From Nocardia farcinica (GTDB taxonomy: Bacteria > Actinomycetota > Actinomycetes > Mycobacteriales > Mycobacteriaceae), in NCBI RefSeq assembly GCF_001182745.1, contig NZ_LN868938.1, positions 3,162,001 to 3,226,000 of the forward strand: a stretch of 64,000 bases of DNA, read 5' to 3'. Below the pieces are notes generated by a model. That model did not search any database, was not told where the DNA came from, and saw only the letters and a list, made by a program, of their open reading frames with translations. The translations under genes and the position numbers were made by a program. Shown piece by piece: positions 40,689 to 49,823 of the stretch (the stretch's first letter is position 1; each line of letters begins with the position of its first letter).

Positions 40689-42116
40689 CTACAGCGCCTT
40701 CAGTTCCTCGGTGACCTCACCGACGGACTTCTTGGCGTCGCCGAACAGCATCGAGGTGTGCTCGGCGTAGAACAGCGGGTTGTCGATGCCGGCGAAGCCG
40801 GAGTTCATCGAGCGCTTGAGCACGATCACCGACTTGGCCTGGTCGACGTTGAGCACCGGCATGCCGTAGATCGGGCTGGCCGCGTCCTCGCGGGCGGCCG
40901 GGTTGGTGACGTCGTTGGCGCCGATCACCAAGGCGACATCGGTGCGGGCGAATTCGCCGTTGATGTCGTCCATCTCCTTCATCGCGTCGTAGGAGACCTC
41001 GGCCTCGGCCAGCAGCACATTCATGTGACCGGGCATGCGGCCCGCGACCGGGTGGATGGCGTACTTGACCTCCACGCCCTTGGCCTCGAGCAGCGCGGCC
41101 ATCTCCTTGACCGCATGCTGGGCCTGGGCGACGGCCATACCGTAGCCGGGCACCACGATCACCTGGTTGGCGTAGGCCATCTGGATCGCGGCGTCGGCGG
41201 CGGAGGTGGCCTTGGCCTGCTTCTGCTCCCCGCTGCCACCACCGGCGGCCGCGGCGCCACCGCCGAACCCGCCGGCCACGATCGCCGGGATCGAGCGGTT
41301 CATGGCCTTGGCCATCAGGTTGGTCAGGATGGTGCCGGACGCGCCGACGATCATGCCCGCCACGATCATGGCGGTGTTGTTCAACGCCAGGCCCGCCGCC
41401 GCGGCCGACAGGCCGGTCAGGGCGTTGAGCAGCGAGATGACCACCGGCATGTCCGCGCCGCCGATGGGCAGCACGACCATCAGGCCGAGCACGCCCGCGG
41501 CCAGCAGCAGCAGCACCATCCACCACCAGGCGGCACCGCCGTCGGCGGCGCCGAGGCCGATGACGACCGCGGCCGCCACCGAGCCGACCAGCAGTAGCAG
41601 GTTCAGCGGCTGCTGCAGCTTGCCCAGCCCGATCGGGCGGCCGGGCAGGATCTCCTGCAGCTTGCCGAAGGCGATCAGCGAACCCCAGAACGAGATCGAG
41701 CCGATGATCGCGGCGAACAGCGAGCCGACGATGATGTGGACCGTGGGCTCCTCGCCGTGCTTGAAGGCGGAAAAGCCGCTGGTGTCCAGGAATTCGGCCC
41801 AGGCGATGAGCGCGACGGTGCCGCCGCCGACACCGTTGAACGCCGCGACCAGCTGCGGCATCGCGGTCATCTTCGTGTACTTGGCCGGTGGCACGCCGAG
41901 CACGACACCGAGCACCAGGCCCGCGACGATCAGGATCCAGTTGCCGGTGTCACGCACCGCGATCAGGGTGGCGACCACGGCGATGGCCATGCCCGCCGCG
42001 GCGATCCAGTTGCCGCGCACCGCGGTCTTCGGGCCGGTCAGACCCATCAGACCGTAGATGAACAGCGCGAACGCGATGATGTAGAGGATGTTGACCAGAT
42101 TGTCCATCGGACTCAC
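40689..42116 (-). CDS. pntB: NAD(P) transhydrogenase beta subunit
   Basis: 475 aa. About nine membrane helices in the first 280 residues form the proton channel (dII). The C-terminal dIII domain binds NADP(H), with V-V-P-G-Y-G-M-A-V-A-Q-A-Q, H-P-V-A-G-R-M-P-G-H-M-N-V-L and I-G-A-N-D-V-T-N-P-A. It uses proton inflow to reduce NADP by NADH, supplying NADPH for biosynthesis. A Gly/Ser/Ala-rich linker precedes dIII. It is the last gene of pntAA-pntAB-pntB, overlapping pntAB by 4 nt. Confidence 0.96.
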   Translation of the reverse strand: MSPMDNLVNILYIIAFALFIYGLMGLTGPKTAVRGNWIAAAGMAIAVVATLIAVRDTGNWILIVAGLVLGVVLGVPPAKYTKMTAMPQLVAAFNGVGGGTVALIAWAEFLDTSGFSAFKHGEEPTVHIIVGSLFAAIIGSISFWGSLIAFGKLQEILPGRPIGLGKLQQPLNLLLLVGSVAAAVVIGLGAADGGAAWWWMVLLLLAAGVLGLMVVLPIGGADMPVVISLLNALTGLSAAAAGLALNNTAMIVAGMIVGASGTILTNLMAKAMNRSIPAIVAGGFGGGAAAAGGGSGEQKQAKATSAADAAIQMAYANQVIVVPGYGMAVAQAQHAVKEMAALLEAKGVEVKYAIHPVAGRMPGHMNVLLAEAEVSYDAMKEMDDINGEFARTDVALVIGANDVTNPAAREDAASPIYGMPVLNVDQAKSVIVLKRSMNSGFAGIDNPLFYAEHTSMLFGDAKKSVGEVTEELKAL

Positions 42117-42427
42117 TCACCAGCCTTCGCCGCCGGGGCCTTCTTGCCCTTGAACATGCCGAGCATGCGGTCGGTGACCACGAAGCCGCCGACCACGTTC
42201 AATGTGCCGAAGACCAGCGCGACGAACAGGATGATCTGGATGCCGATCGAGGGATCCTCCATCTTGCCCAGCGTCACCAGCGCACCGAGCACGACGATGC
42301 CGTGGATGGCGTTGGTGCCCGACATCAGCGGGGTGTGCAGGGTGTTGGGCACCTTGGAGATGACGGCGAACCCGACGAACCCGGACAGCACCAGGATCGC
42401 GATGTTGGCCAGCAGTTCGGAATACAT
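42113..42427 (-). CDS. pntAB: NAD(P) transhydrogenase alpha-2 subunit
   Basis: 104 aa, three or four membrane helices. The motif H-T-P-L-M-S-G-T-N-A-I-H-G-I (about 31-44) is characteristic of the alpha-subunit membrane domain. The separate small subunit reflects the split three-gene form common in actinobacteria and alphaproteobacteria. It overlaps pntAA by 1 nt and pntB by 4 nt. The Lys-rich tail (K-G-K-K-A-P-A-A-K-A) is cytoplasmic. Confidence 0.96.
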   Translation of the reverse strand: MYSELLANIAILVLSGFVGFAVISKVPNTLHTPLMSGTNAIHGIVVLGALVTLGKMEDPSIGIQIILFVALVFGTLNVVGGFVVTDRMLGMFKGKKAPAAKAGE

Positions 42428-43545
42428 CAGGCGTCCACCTCACGTGTGACACAGGAATCCGCGAGCACCTGGTCGCTGAAGTCCGGCGCCAGCGCACCGT
42501 CGACCAGCATCAGTTCCAGCAGCGCCGCGATGTTCTTCGAGTACAGCTCGCTGGCGTGCTCGGGCATGGTGGCGGGCAGGTTCAGCGGCGAGGCGATGGT
42601 GACGTCGTGCTTGACCACGGTCCTGCCCGGCTCGGTCAGCTCGCAGTTGCCGCCGGTCTCCCCGGCCAGGTCCACGATCACGCTGCCGGGCTTCATGCCC
42701 TCCACCGCGGCGGCGGTGACCAGCCGCGGCGCCGGGCGGCCCGGCACCAGCGCGGTCGTGATCACGACGTCGAACCCCTTGATGGCGTCTTCGAGGGCCT
42801 GCTGCTGCTTGGCCTTCTCCTCGTCGGTGAGTTCCCGGGCGTAACCGCCCTCACCGGCGGCGTCGATGCCCAGGTCCAGCCACTGCGCACCCACCGACCG
42901 CACCTGGTCGGCCACCTCGGGCCGCACGTCGTAACCGGTGGTGCGCCCGCCGAGTCGCTTGGCCGTGGCCAGCGCCTGCAGACCCGCCACGCCCACGCCG
43001 AGCACCAGCACCGTCGCCGGCTTCACGGTGCCCGCGGCGGTGGTCAGCATCGGGAAGAACCGCGTCGACTCGGAGGCCGCCAGCAGCACCGCCTTGTACC
43101 CGGCCACGTTCGCCTGCGAGGACAGCGCGTCCATCACCTGCGCGCGCGAGATACGCGGAATCGCCTCCACCGCGAAGGCCTGCACCCCGGCCGATTTCAG
43201 CGCCTGGATCTGGTTCTCGGCGTTGCGCGGGGCGAGGAAGCCGATCAGGGTCTGCCCCTTGGACAGCTTGGCCACCTCCGCGTCGCTGGGCGGGGCGACC
43301 TTGACGACCACATCGGCCGACCACGGGTCGCCGATGACCGCACCCGCCTCGACGTACGCCTGGTCGGGGATGAGCGCACCGTGCCCGGCGCCGGACTCCA
43401 CGACCACCTCCACGCCCTGCTTCAGCAGGGCGGGAATGATCTTGGGTACCAATGCGACACGCCGTTCGCCCGCGTTGGTCTCGCGAACGACTCCGACACG
43501 CGCTCCGCGCGGGGACGAATCGCCCACGTTTTGCGTTGTCTCCAC
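42427..43545 (-). CDS. pntAA: NAD(P) transhydrogenase alpha-1 subunit
   Basis: 372 aa from a GTG at 43545. Soluble dI domain binding NAD(H), alanine-dehydrogenase-like: V-G-V-V-R-E-T-N-A-G-E-R-R-V-A (about 17-31), Rossmann motif L-G-V-G-V-A-G-L-Q-A-L-A (about 184-195), and R-P-A-P-R-L-V-T. No membrane helices, as expected for the split form. The first gene of the operon; a CTACTC-type palindrome shared with acc promoters lies 56 nt upstream. Confidence 0.96.
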   Translation of the reverse strand: METTQNVGDSSPRGARVGVVRETNAGERRVALVPKIIPALLKQGVEVVVESGAGHGALIPDQAYVEAGAVIGDPWSADVVVKVAPPSDAEVAKLSKGQTLIGFLAPRNAENQIQALKSAGVQAFAVEAIPRISRAQVMDALSSQANVAGYKAVLLAASESTRFFPMLTTAAGTVKPATVLVLGVGVAGLQALATAKRLGGRTTGYDVRPEVADQVRSVGAQWLDLGIDAAGEGGYARELTDEEKAKQQQALEDAIKGFDVVITTALVPGRPAPRLVTAAAVEGMKPGSVIVDLAGETGGNCELTEPGRTVVKHDVTIASPLNLPATMPEHASELYSKNIAALLELMLVDGALAPDFSDQVLADSCVTREVDA

Positions 43546-43600
43546 TTGTCAGACTTCCTTCTCAGGGTGGTCGGAACCACCGAGTGACGGCCGGACGAAG

Positions 43601-43614
43601 CTACTCACGAGTAA
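43601..43614. promoter_or_regulatory. Shared palindrome, pntAA copy
   Basis: CTACTCACGAGTAA: arms TACTC/GAGTA around AC. Similar 14-mers precede accD5 and accA3 (consensus CTACTS-NN-SRGTAR). Located 56-69 nt upstream of the pntAA start. Confidence 0.5.
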
Positions 43615-43798
43615 GTTCGCCTGAAATCCTCGCAACTGTACCCGGCTCGCGGTGAGCCTAGCTGAGATGCCCGTCACAGCCGCAGCCGGATAAGACCGAT
43701 TCGTCGGTTCTGTACCCACGTCCAGCTGCGGCGAACACCGTCGCCACACGGTTCCCGTCCGCGGGAGCCGGGCTGTCCCCGCCCGGCCCGTACACCGT

Positions 43799-44251
43799 AT
43801 GGTCGCGGGTGTGAACGACTGCGTCTTCTGCCGCATCGTGGCCGGCGCGGCGCCGGCCACCAAGGTCTACGAGGACGAAACGCTGTGCGCCTTCCTCGAT
43901 ATCAGGCCGATCGCGCGCGGGCACACACTGGTGATCCCGAAGCAGCACGCCGCCGAGCTCCCCGACCTCGACCCCGAACTCGGCGCGGCGATGTTCCGTG
44001 CCGCGCACCGGATCGCGCTGGCGATGCGCCGCGGCGGGCTCGCCGCGGACGGGGCCAACCTGGTGCTCAACGACGGCCGGGCGGCCTTCCAGACCGTCGG
44101 ACACGTCCACCTGCACGTCATCCCACGCCGCGACGGCGACCGAATCCGCTTCGCCACAGGCTTTCTGCTGCGCAGACCGCACGACCCCGGGGCGACCGCC
44201 GCCGCGATCCGGGCCGGCCTGACCGCACTGGAGGAAGGAACCCAGCCGTGA
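43799..44251 (+). CDS. HIT-family nucleotide hydrolase
   Basis: 150 aa from ATG 43799 (a GTG at 43811 is an alternative giving V-N-D-C-V-F-C). The zinc/Cys pair C-V-F-C near the start and the catalytic histidine triad G-H-V-H-L-H-V-I-P (about 100-108) are present. HIT proteins hydrolyse adenylated or dinucleoside substrates. The stop overlaps the next start by 4 nt, making a three-gene run with the mycothiol-type and S51 genes. Confidence 0.93.
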   Translation: MVAGVNDCVFCRIVAGAAPATKVYEDETLCAFLDIRPIARGHTLVIPKQHAAELPDLDPELGAAMFRAAHRIALAMRRGGLAADGANLVLNDGRAAFQTVGHVHLHVIPRRDGDRIRFATGFLLRRPHDPGATAAAIRAGLTALEEGTQP

Positions 44252-45087
44252 ACGACCCCACCCTGGCCAAGGACGAACTGGTACCGCTGCTCTCGGAACA
44301 GTGGACGGCCATCGATCGCCTGGTCGCCGACCTCGACGAGCCCGCCTGGCGGCAGCCGTCGCCGCTGCCGGGCTGGACGGTGTTCGACGTGGTCGCCCAC
44401 GTCGTGGGCACCGAATCCTGGCTGCTCGGCGAGAAGCCACCGCCGCACGATCCGGTGCGGCCCAAGACCGACGTGCGCGCACTTCCGCACGTGCGCAACG
44501 AAACCGCCGTGCTGAACGAGATCTGGATCGACCGGCTGCGGCCGATGCCGGGCCACCGGCTGCTCGCGCTCTTCCGCGAGGTCGCCGACCGCCGCCGCGC
44601 CGCACTGGCCGACAAGACCGACGCCGAGTGGGCGACCCCCACCGTGTCCCCGATCGGCCAGGTGCCCTACGGCCGGTTCATGCGGGTGCGGCTGTTCGAC
44701 TGCTGGATGCACGAACTCGACATCGCCGACGCCCTCGGGGTGCGCGTGGCCGAGGGCGGCCGCCGCGGCGAGGTGGCCTTCGCCGAATTCGCCGGTTCCC
44801 TCCCCCGGGTGGTCGCCAAACTCGGCAAGGCGCCCGCCGGATCCCGCATCGCGTTCGTGCTCACCGGTGAGCTCGCGCGCACCCTGCGCATCGAGGTCGG
44901 CGAGCGCGCGGCGTTCGTCGAGCGCTTCGCCGAGCCCGCCGGCGTCGAGATCACCCTCGACTCCGGTCTCTTCGTGCGACTCGGCGGCGGACGCACCCCG
45001 ATCGAAGACCACCTCGGCGACGTCGACATCACCGGCGACGAGCAGCTCGGACTCCAGGTGGTCCGCAACCTCGCGTTCACGATCTGA
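44248..45087 (+). CDS. Maleylpyruvate isomerase-family (mycothiol-dependent DinB-like) protein
   Basis: 279 aa from a GTG at 44248 with GGAGGAAGGA upstream. The DinB-like four-helix region contains G-W-T-V-F-D-V-V-A-H-V-V-G (about 47-59) and D-C-W-M-H-E-L-D-I-A (about 151-160), providing the three His/Glu metal ligands of the family. A C-terminal SCP2-like domain (about 175-279) follows. Members use mycothiol as cofactor or conjugate toxic compounds to it; the actual substrate is unknown. It is coupled to the upstream HIT gene and lies 3 nt before the S51 gene. Confidence 0.87.
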   Translation: MNDPTLAKDELVPLLSEQWTAIDRLVADLDEPAWRQPSPLPGWTVFDVVAHVVGTESWLLGEKPPPHDPVRPKTDVRALPHVRNETAVLNEIWIDRLRPMPGHRLLALFREVADRRRAALADKTDAEWATPTVSPIGQVPYGRFMRVRLFDCWMHELDIADALGVRVAEGGRRGEVAFAEFAGSLPRVVAKLGKAPAGSRIAFVLTGELARTLRIEVGERAAFVERFAEPAGVEITLDSGLFVRLGGGRTPIEDHLGDVDITGDEQLGLQVVRNLAFTI

Positions 45088-45090
45088 ACC

Positions 45091-45729
45091 GTGCGCCTGT
45101 TCCTGGCGAGTTACCGCTTCGGGCGGCACGCGCAGCGGCTGGCCCGGCTCGTCGGCGGGCCGGGCCGGGTCGCGGTGGTGCCCAACGCCTGTGACGCCTG
45201 GCCGAGCGCCTGGCAAGCGGCGGTGACCAGCGACCTGGTGCCGCTGCGGCGGGCGGGCTACGCCCCCGAGGTGGTCGACCTGCGGGACCACCTCGGACAG
45301 CCCGCGGCGCTGGAGCGGCGGCTACGGGAGTTCCCGCTGCTGTGGGTGCGGGGTGGGAACACCTTCGTGCTGCGGGCGCAGTTCGCTCGCAGCGGGGCCG
45401 ACCGCGTGATTCCCGCCCTGCTGGCCGAGGACCGGCTCGCCTACGCGGGGTACAGCGCCGGTGCGTGCGTGCTCACGCCCGACCTGCACGGGCTCGACGC
45501 CGTCGACGACCCGCAGGAAGTGGTCACGGCCTGTGGCGTCGCGCCGCGCTGGGACGGCCTCGGCCTGGTGCCCTACCGGATCGTCCCGCATCTCGACTCC
45601 CCCACCGACCCGGACGGCGCGTGCCGTCGCATCGCCGAGAGGTACCGGGCGGCCGGGGTGCCGCACCACGCGCTCACCGACGACGAGGTACTGGTGGTGG
45701 ACGGGGACGAGTTCGAACGGCTGGGGTGA
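45091..45729 (+). CDS. Peptidase S51 (dipeptidase E-like)
   Basis: 212 aa from a GTG at 45091. The glutamine-amidotransferase-like fold with nucleophilic elbow Y-A-G-Y-S-A-G-A-C (Ser near 121) matches the S51 family. W-V-R-G-G-N-T-F-V-L (about 85-94) is the conserved G-G-N motif. It cleaves Asp-X dipeptides or cyanophycin-like products in relatives. It starts 3 nt after the mycothiol-type gene. Confidence 0.85.
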   Translation: MRLFLASYRFGRHAQRLARLVGGPGRVAVVPNACDAWPSAWQAAVTSDLVPLRRAGYAPEVVDLRDHLGQPAALERRLREFPLLWVRGGNTFVLRAQFARSGADRVIPALLAEDRLAYAGYSAGACVLTPDLHGLDAVDDPQEVVTACGVAPRWDGLGLVPYRIVPHLDSPTDPDGACRRIAERYRAAGVPHHALTDDEVLVVDGDEFERLG

Positions 45730-45772
45730 GCACTCCCGGACCGATCTGCCCGGCCGTGCCTGCGCGGACGGG

Positions 45773-46240
45773 TCAGCGGCGGAAGACGATCCAGCGCATC
45801 GCCGAGTACATGTAGATCGCCTCGCACCCGCCCGCCACCAGCCGCGCCAGGTGGTAGTCGAGGCCCGCCGCCGCCAGCCCGCTGCCCACGCCGAGGATGA
45901 ACGCGAGATAGTTCACCACCACGACCACGACGTAGACGACCAGCTGACGGCCGACCGGTGCGTGCGAGTGGAAGTTGAGGGTGCGGTTGAGCACGAAGGC
46001 CACGCCGAACGCGCAGGCGTAGGCGATCGAGATCGCCACCGGCAGGGGCCAGCCCAGACCACCGTGCATGGCGGTCAACAGCAGCAGATCCAGCCCGAAG
46101 GTGCCGCTGTTGATCAGCGCGAAGCCGAGGAACGTCGGCGGGACGATCCGGTCCAGCCCCCACGGCAGCCGTCGCACCACGGCCGCGCACCAGGCGCTGA
46201 ACCGGTCGGCGAGGTTGTCGGTGGTGACAGCGGCGGGCAC
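45773..46240 (-). CDS. GtrA-family membrane protein
   Basis: 155 aa from a GTG at 46240. Four hydrophobic helices (about 38-58, 65-88, 100-122, 130-148) with F-V-L-N-R-T-L-N-F between helices 2 and 3, the GtrA/PF04138 signature. Family members help flip or transfer polyprenyl-linked sugars for cell-wall glycosylation. A second GtrA gene lies at 53482; no glycosyltransferase gene is adjacent to either. Confidence 0.87.
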   Translation of the reverse strand: MPAAVTTDNLADRFSAWCAAVVRRLPWGLDRIVPPTFLGFALINSGTFGLDLLLLTAMHGGLGWPLPVAISIAYACAFGVAFVLNRTLNFHSHAPVGRQLVVYVVVVVVNYLAFILGVGSGLAAAGLDYHLARLVAGGCEAIYMYSAMRWIVFRR

Positions 46241-46308
46241 GCCGCCAGGATGGCAGCGACAGGTGACGGCCGGATGATCATCGGGCGAACCGGAGACGAT
46301 CCGGTCGG

Positions 46309-46617
46309 TCAGCCGATGCGGCTGACCGGTTCGGGACGCTCGAGGGCCGACCAGGCCATGGCCCACCGCCGCCGGGTGACGTCGTCGGCGTCGGCGAGCA
46401 GCGCGTCCAGCAGGGTCCGCGGATCCCGCCGCCAGCGCCCGACGATCCGTTCCAACGCCTGCTTGTCGAACAACCCCGAGCCCTCCAGGGCGGCCGCCCA
46501 CGGGCCGAACTCGCCCGCGTGGATCCGGCGCAGCGTGTCGAGGTCGACCGCGGTGTCGCCGAGATCGTCGGCGAAGACGGCGGCGACGAGGTCGAGGTCC
46601 GGTCCTTCGGTGCGCAT
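46309..46617 (-). CDS. Hypothetical protein, 102 aa
   Basis: ATG at 46617 with AGAGAGG upstream. All-helical, acidic N-terminus (D-L-D-L-V-A-A-V-F-A-D-D), Trp-rich C-terminal half (R-R-R-W-A-M-A-W). No family recognised. It starts 194 nt from the divergent glcD-like gene and precedes gtrA by 69 nt. Confidence 0.55.
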   Translation of the reverse strand: MRTEGPDLDLVAAVFADDLGDTAVDLDTLRRIHAGEFGPWAAALEGSGLFDKQALERIVGRWRRDPRTLLDALLADADDVTRRRWAMAWSALERPEPVSRIG

Positions 46618-46811
46618 CGCATAACCTCTCTGGGCTCATCCCCGGGTGCGCGCGGAGCGCTGCTACCCGAGGTCGTTCTCGCTTTCCAACGGTCCTGCTT
46701 CGCCGACGACCCGACCCGGCGATTCTTGCCCGGCAACGTGCGAAATACCAGCCCGGGCGTACCAATTCACATCCGGACAACCCGCCCGGAACACCGGGCG
46801 CTCCGGGTAGC

Positions 46812-48179
46812 GTGGCACGGGTGGACCTGCACGACCTTGCTGCCGCGCTGTCCGACGGCGCCCTGCACACCGACCGCGACCTGCTGGAATCCTACCGACA
46901 GGACTGGGCCAAGGATCCCGCCGCCGGCGTACCGCTGGCGCTGGTCCGCGCGGCCGGAACCGCCGATGTGGTGGCGACCCTGCGCTGGGCGAACGAGCAT
47001 CGGGTGCCGGTGGTGCCGCGCGGGGCGGGCTCCGGGCTGTCCGGCGGGGCCACCGCCCTCGACGGCGGCATCGTGGTGAGCACCGAGCGGATGCGCGCGA
47101 TCACCGTCGACCCGGTCACCCGCACCGCCGTGGTGCAGCCCGGGCTGCTCAACGCCGAGGTCAAGCGCGCCGTCGCCGAGTACGGCCTGTGGTATCCGCC
47201 GGACCCGTCCTCGTTCGAGATGTGTTCGATCGGCGGCAACGCGGCGACCAACGCGGGCGGGCTGTGCTGCGTGAAGTACGGCGTCACCACCGACTACGTC
47301 CTCGGCATGGAAGTGGTGCTCGCCGACGGCACCCCGGTGCGCCTCGGCGGGCCACGCCTGAAGGACTCCGCGGGCTTGTCGCTGACCAAGCTGTTCGTGG
47401 GCAGCGAGGGCACGCTCGGCATCATCACCGAACTCACCCTGCGCCTGTTGCCCGCCCAGCCGCGGCAGAGCACCGTCGTGGCGAGCTTCGCCGACCTGTC
47501 CGCCGCCACCGAGGCCATCCTCGCCATCACCGCCGCGCTCCGGCCCTCGATGCTCGAGTTCATGGACAGCGTGGCGATCAACGCGGTCGAGGACGAATTG
47601 CGCATGGGATTGGACCGCTCGGCCGCCGCGCTGCTGGTCGCACGCTCCGACGCGCCGGGCGAGTTCGCCGCGCGGGAGGCCGAGCTGATGGCCGAGGCAT
47701 GCGAGAAGTCCGGCGCCACCGAGGTTTTCCATACCGAGGACGCGCAGGAGGGCGAGGCGTTCACCGCGGCGCGGCGATTCGCCATCCCGGCGGTGGAGCG
47801 GCTCGGGCCGCTGCTGCTCGAGGACGTCGGGGTGCCGCTGCCGCGGCTCGGCGAGCTCGTCACCGGGATCGCCGAGATCGCCCGGCGCAACGAGGTCACC
47901 GTCTCGGTGATCGCGCACGCGGGCGACGGCAACACCCACCCGCTGATCGTGCACGACCCCACCGACGCCGACAACACCGCCCGCGCGCACCGCGCCTTCG
48001 GCGAGATCATGGAGCTGGCGATCGCCCTGGGCGGCACCATCACCGGCGAACACGGTGTCGGACGCTTGAAAAAGGCGTGGCTGCCCGATCAGCTCGGGCC
48101 GGACGTGATCGCGCTGACCAAGCGCATCAAGGACGCCCTCGACCCACACGGCATCCTCAACCCCGGCGCCATCCTCTGA
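46812..48179 (+). CDS. FAD-linked oxidase, glycolate/D-lactate type
   Basis: 455 aa from a GTG at 46812; a GTG 9 nt later also fits. The PCMH FAD-binding domain contains V-P-R-G-A-G-S-G-L-S-G-G (about 66-77) and the F-E-M-C-S-I-G-G-N-A-A-T-N-A-G-G segment. The C-terminal cap ends with G-E-H-G-V-G-R-L-K-K and H-G-I-L-N-P-G-A, typical of GlcD/D-2-hydroxy-acid dehydrogenases. It oxidises a 2-hydroxy acid to the oxo acid; the exact acid is unknown. No GlcE/GlcF partners are adjacent, so it is a stand-alone form. Confidence 0.9.
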   Translation: MARVDLHDLAAALSDGALHTDRDLLESYRQDWAKDPAAGVPLALVRAAGTADVVATLRWANEHRVPVVPRGAGSGLSGGATALDGGIVVSTERMRAITVDPVTRTAVVQPGLLNAEVKRAVAEYGLWYPPDPSSFEMCSIGGNAATNAGGLCCVKYGVTTDYVLGMEVVLADGTPVRLGGPRLKDSAGLSLTKLFVGSEGTLGIITELTLRLLPAQPRQSTVVASFADLSAATEAILAITAALRPSMLEFMDSVAINAVEDELRMGLDRSAAALLVARSDAPGEFAAREAELMAEACEKSGATEVFHTEDAQEGEAFTAARRFAIPAVERLGPLLLEDVGVPLPRLGELVTGIAEIARRNEVTVSVIAHAGDGNTHPLIVHDPTDADNTARAHRAFGEIMELAIALGGTITGEHGVGRLKKAWLPDQLGPDVIALTKRIKDALDPHGILNPGAIL

Positions 48180-48222
48180 CCGCCGAGGAACATTCCCGCC
48201 AGCGAAGGAGTTGCATCCGATC

Positions 48223-48510
48223 ATGACGACCAGGCTCGAGCACAACGCCGCCGACACCCGCTACGAGATCTACGTCGACGACACCCTCGCCGGGTACGCC
48301 GACTACGCCGAGCGGGAGGACGCCAAGGTCCGCGACTTCCACCACACGATCACCTTCCCGGAGTTCCGCGGGCAGGGCATCGCGGGCAAGGTCGTCGAAT
48401 ACGCCCTCGACGACACCAGGGCCGCGGGCTTCACGGTCGTCCCCACCTGCTGGTATGTGGAGAAGTTCATCGCCGAGCACCGCGAATACGCCGACCTGCT
48501 CGCCCCGTAG
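48223..48510 (+). CDS. Small GNAT-like N-acetyltransferase (YjdJ/Gcn5-related type)
   Basis: 95 aa from ATG 48223 with AAGGAG upstream; a TTG at 48211 abuts that site and is unlikely. The acetyl-CoA loop region F-R-G-Q-G-I-A-G-K-V-V-E-Y-A (about 49-62) fits the R/Q-x-x-G-x-G/A motif, and C-W-Y-V-E-K-F-I (about 77-84) is the usual end motif of this small family. The acetyl acceptor is unknown. Confidence 0.85.
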   Translation: MTTRLEHNAADTRYEIYVDDTLAGYADYAEREDAKVRDFHHTITFPEFRGQGIAGKVVEYALDDTRAAGFTVVPTCWYVEKFIAEHREYADLLAP

Positions 48511-48524
48511 GGATCGACGAGCAC

Positions 48525-48557
48525 AAGGGGTGGCCCGGAGGTTCCGGGCCACCCCTT
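48525..48557. terminator. Strong bidirectional terminator
   Basis: Perfect 15-bp stem, AAGGGGTGGCCCGGA (48525-48539) with TCCGGGCCACCCCTT (48543-48557), and a 3-nt loop. It separates the convergent GNAT and fadE25 genes. Confidence 0.88.
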
Positions 48558-48570
48558 CGCGTCGGGCGGG

Positions 48571-49731
48571 TCAGCCGCGCAGCAGGGCGCGGCTCATGAC
48601 CACGCGCTGGATCTGGTTGGTGCCCTCGTAGATCTGAGTGATCTTCGCGTCGCGCATCATGCGCTCGACCGGGAAGTCGGTGGTGTAGCCCGCGCCGCCG
48701 AAGAGCTGCACGGCGTTGGTGGTGACCTCCATCGCCACATCGGAGGCGAAGCACTTGGCGGCGGCGGAGATGAAGCCGAGGTTCTTCTCACCGCGCTCGG
48801 CACGGGCGGCCGAGGTGTAGACCATGAGACGGGCCGCCTCGATCTTCATCGCCATGTCGGCCAGCATGAACTGGGTGTTCTGGAAATCGGCGATGGCCTG
48901 GCCGAACTGCTTGCGGTCCTTGGTGTAGGCGATCGCGGCGTCGAGCGCACCCTGGGCCAGGCCGACGGCCTGCGCGCCGATGGTCGGGCGGGTGTGGTCG
49001 AGGGTCTGCAGCGCGGTCTTGAAGCCGGTGCCGGGCTCGCCGATGATGCGGTCGCCCGGGATGCGGCAGTTCTCGAAGTACAGTTCGGCGGTCGGCGAAC
49101 CCTTGATGCCGAGCTTGTGCTCGAGCGGGCCGACCACGAAGCCCTCGTCGTCCTTGTGGACCATGAACGCGGAGATGCCGTTGGCGCCCTTGTCGGGGTC
49201 GGTCACCGCCATCACGGTGTACCAGGACGACTTGCCGCCGTTGGTGATCCAGCACTTGGAACCGTTGAGGATCCAGTCGTCGCCGTCCTGGCGGGCGCGG
49301 GTGCGCATGCTCGCGGCGTCGGAGCCCGCCTCACGCTCGGACAGCGCGTAGGAGGCCATCTCGCCGTTGACGATGTCGGGCAGCACCTTCTGCTTGAGCT
49401 CCTCGGAGCCGTTGAGGATCAGGCCCATGGTGCCGAGCTTGTTGACCGCGGGGATGAGCGAGGACGAACCACAGACGCGGGCGACCTCCTCGATCACGAT
49501 GCAGGTGGCGACCGAGTCGGCACCCTGCCCGCCGTAGGCGTCGGGCACGTGCACGGCGTTGAAGCCCGCGGCGTTGAGCGCGCTCAGCGCCTCCTCGGGG
49601 AAGCGCGAGTTGCCGTCGACGTCCTTGGCGTAGGGCGCGATCTCCTTCTCCGCCAGCGCGCGGATGGCCGCACGCAGTTCGTCATGGAAGTCTTCGAGCT
49701 TGAACAGATCGAAATCGGGGTTTCCCGCCAT
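48571..49731 (-). CDS. fadE25: Acyl-CoA dehydrogenase
   Basis: 386 aa. Complete acyl-CoA dehydrogenase: Y-A-L-S-E-R-E-A-G-S-D (about 132-142), W-I-T-N-G-G segment, and Y-E-G-T-N-Q-I-Q-R (catalytic Glu region) at the C-terminus. It oxidises a saturated acyl-CoA to the 2-enoyl-CoA with FAD. Its place beside purE/purK matches mycobacterial fadE25, hence the symbol. A TetR gene lies upstream on the same strand, 173 nt away, with an inverted repeat around a possible -10 in between. Chain length is not predictable from sequence alone. Confidence 0.93.
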   Translation of the reverse strand: MAGNPDFDLFKLEDFHDELRAAIRALAEKEIAPYAKDVDGNSRFPEEALSALNAAGFNAVHVPDAYGGQGADSVATCIVIEEVARVCGSSSLIPAVNKLGTMGLILNGSEELKQKVLPDIVNGEMASYALSEREAGSDAASMRTRARQDGDDWILNGSKCWITNGGKSSWYTVMAVTDPDKGANGISAFMVHKDDEGFVVGPLEHKLGIKGSPTAELYFENCRIPGDRIIGEPGTGFKTALQTLDHTRPTIGAQAVGLAQGALDAAIAYTKDRKQFGQAIADFQNTQFMLADMAMKIEAARLMVYTSAARAERGEKNLGFISAAAKCFASDVAMEVTTNAVQLFGGAGYTTDFPVERMMRDAKITQIYEGTNQIQRVVMSRALLRG

Positions 49732-49823
49732 CGGGCACGCTCCTGGGTTTCGGGTGGGTCTCGCCGCGGTCAGCAGCCTCTCGGCACATCGGCACCGTGC
49801 ATCTCGGCACTCAGTGCCATGCC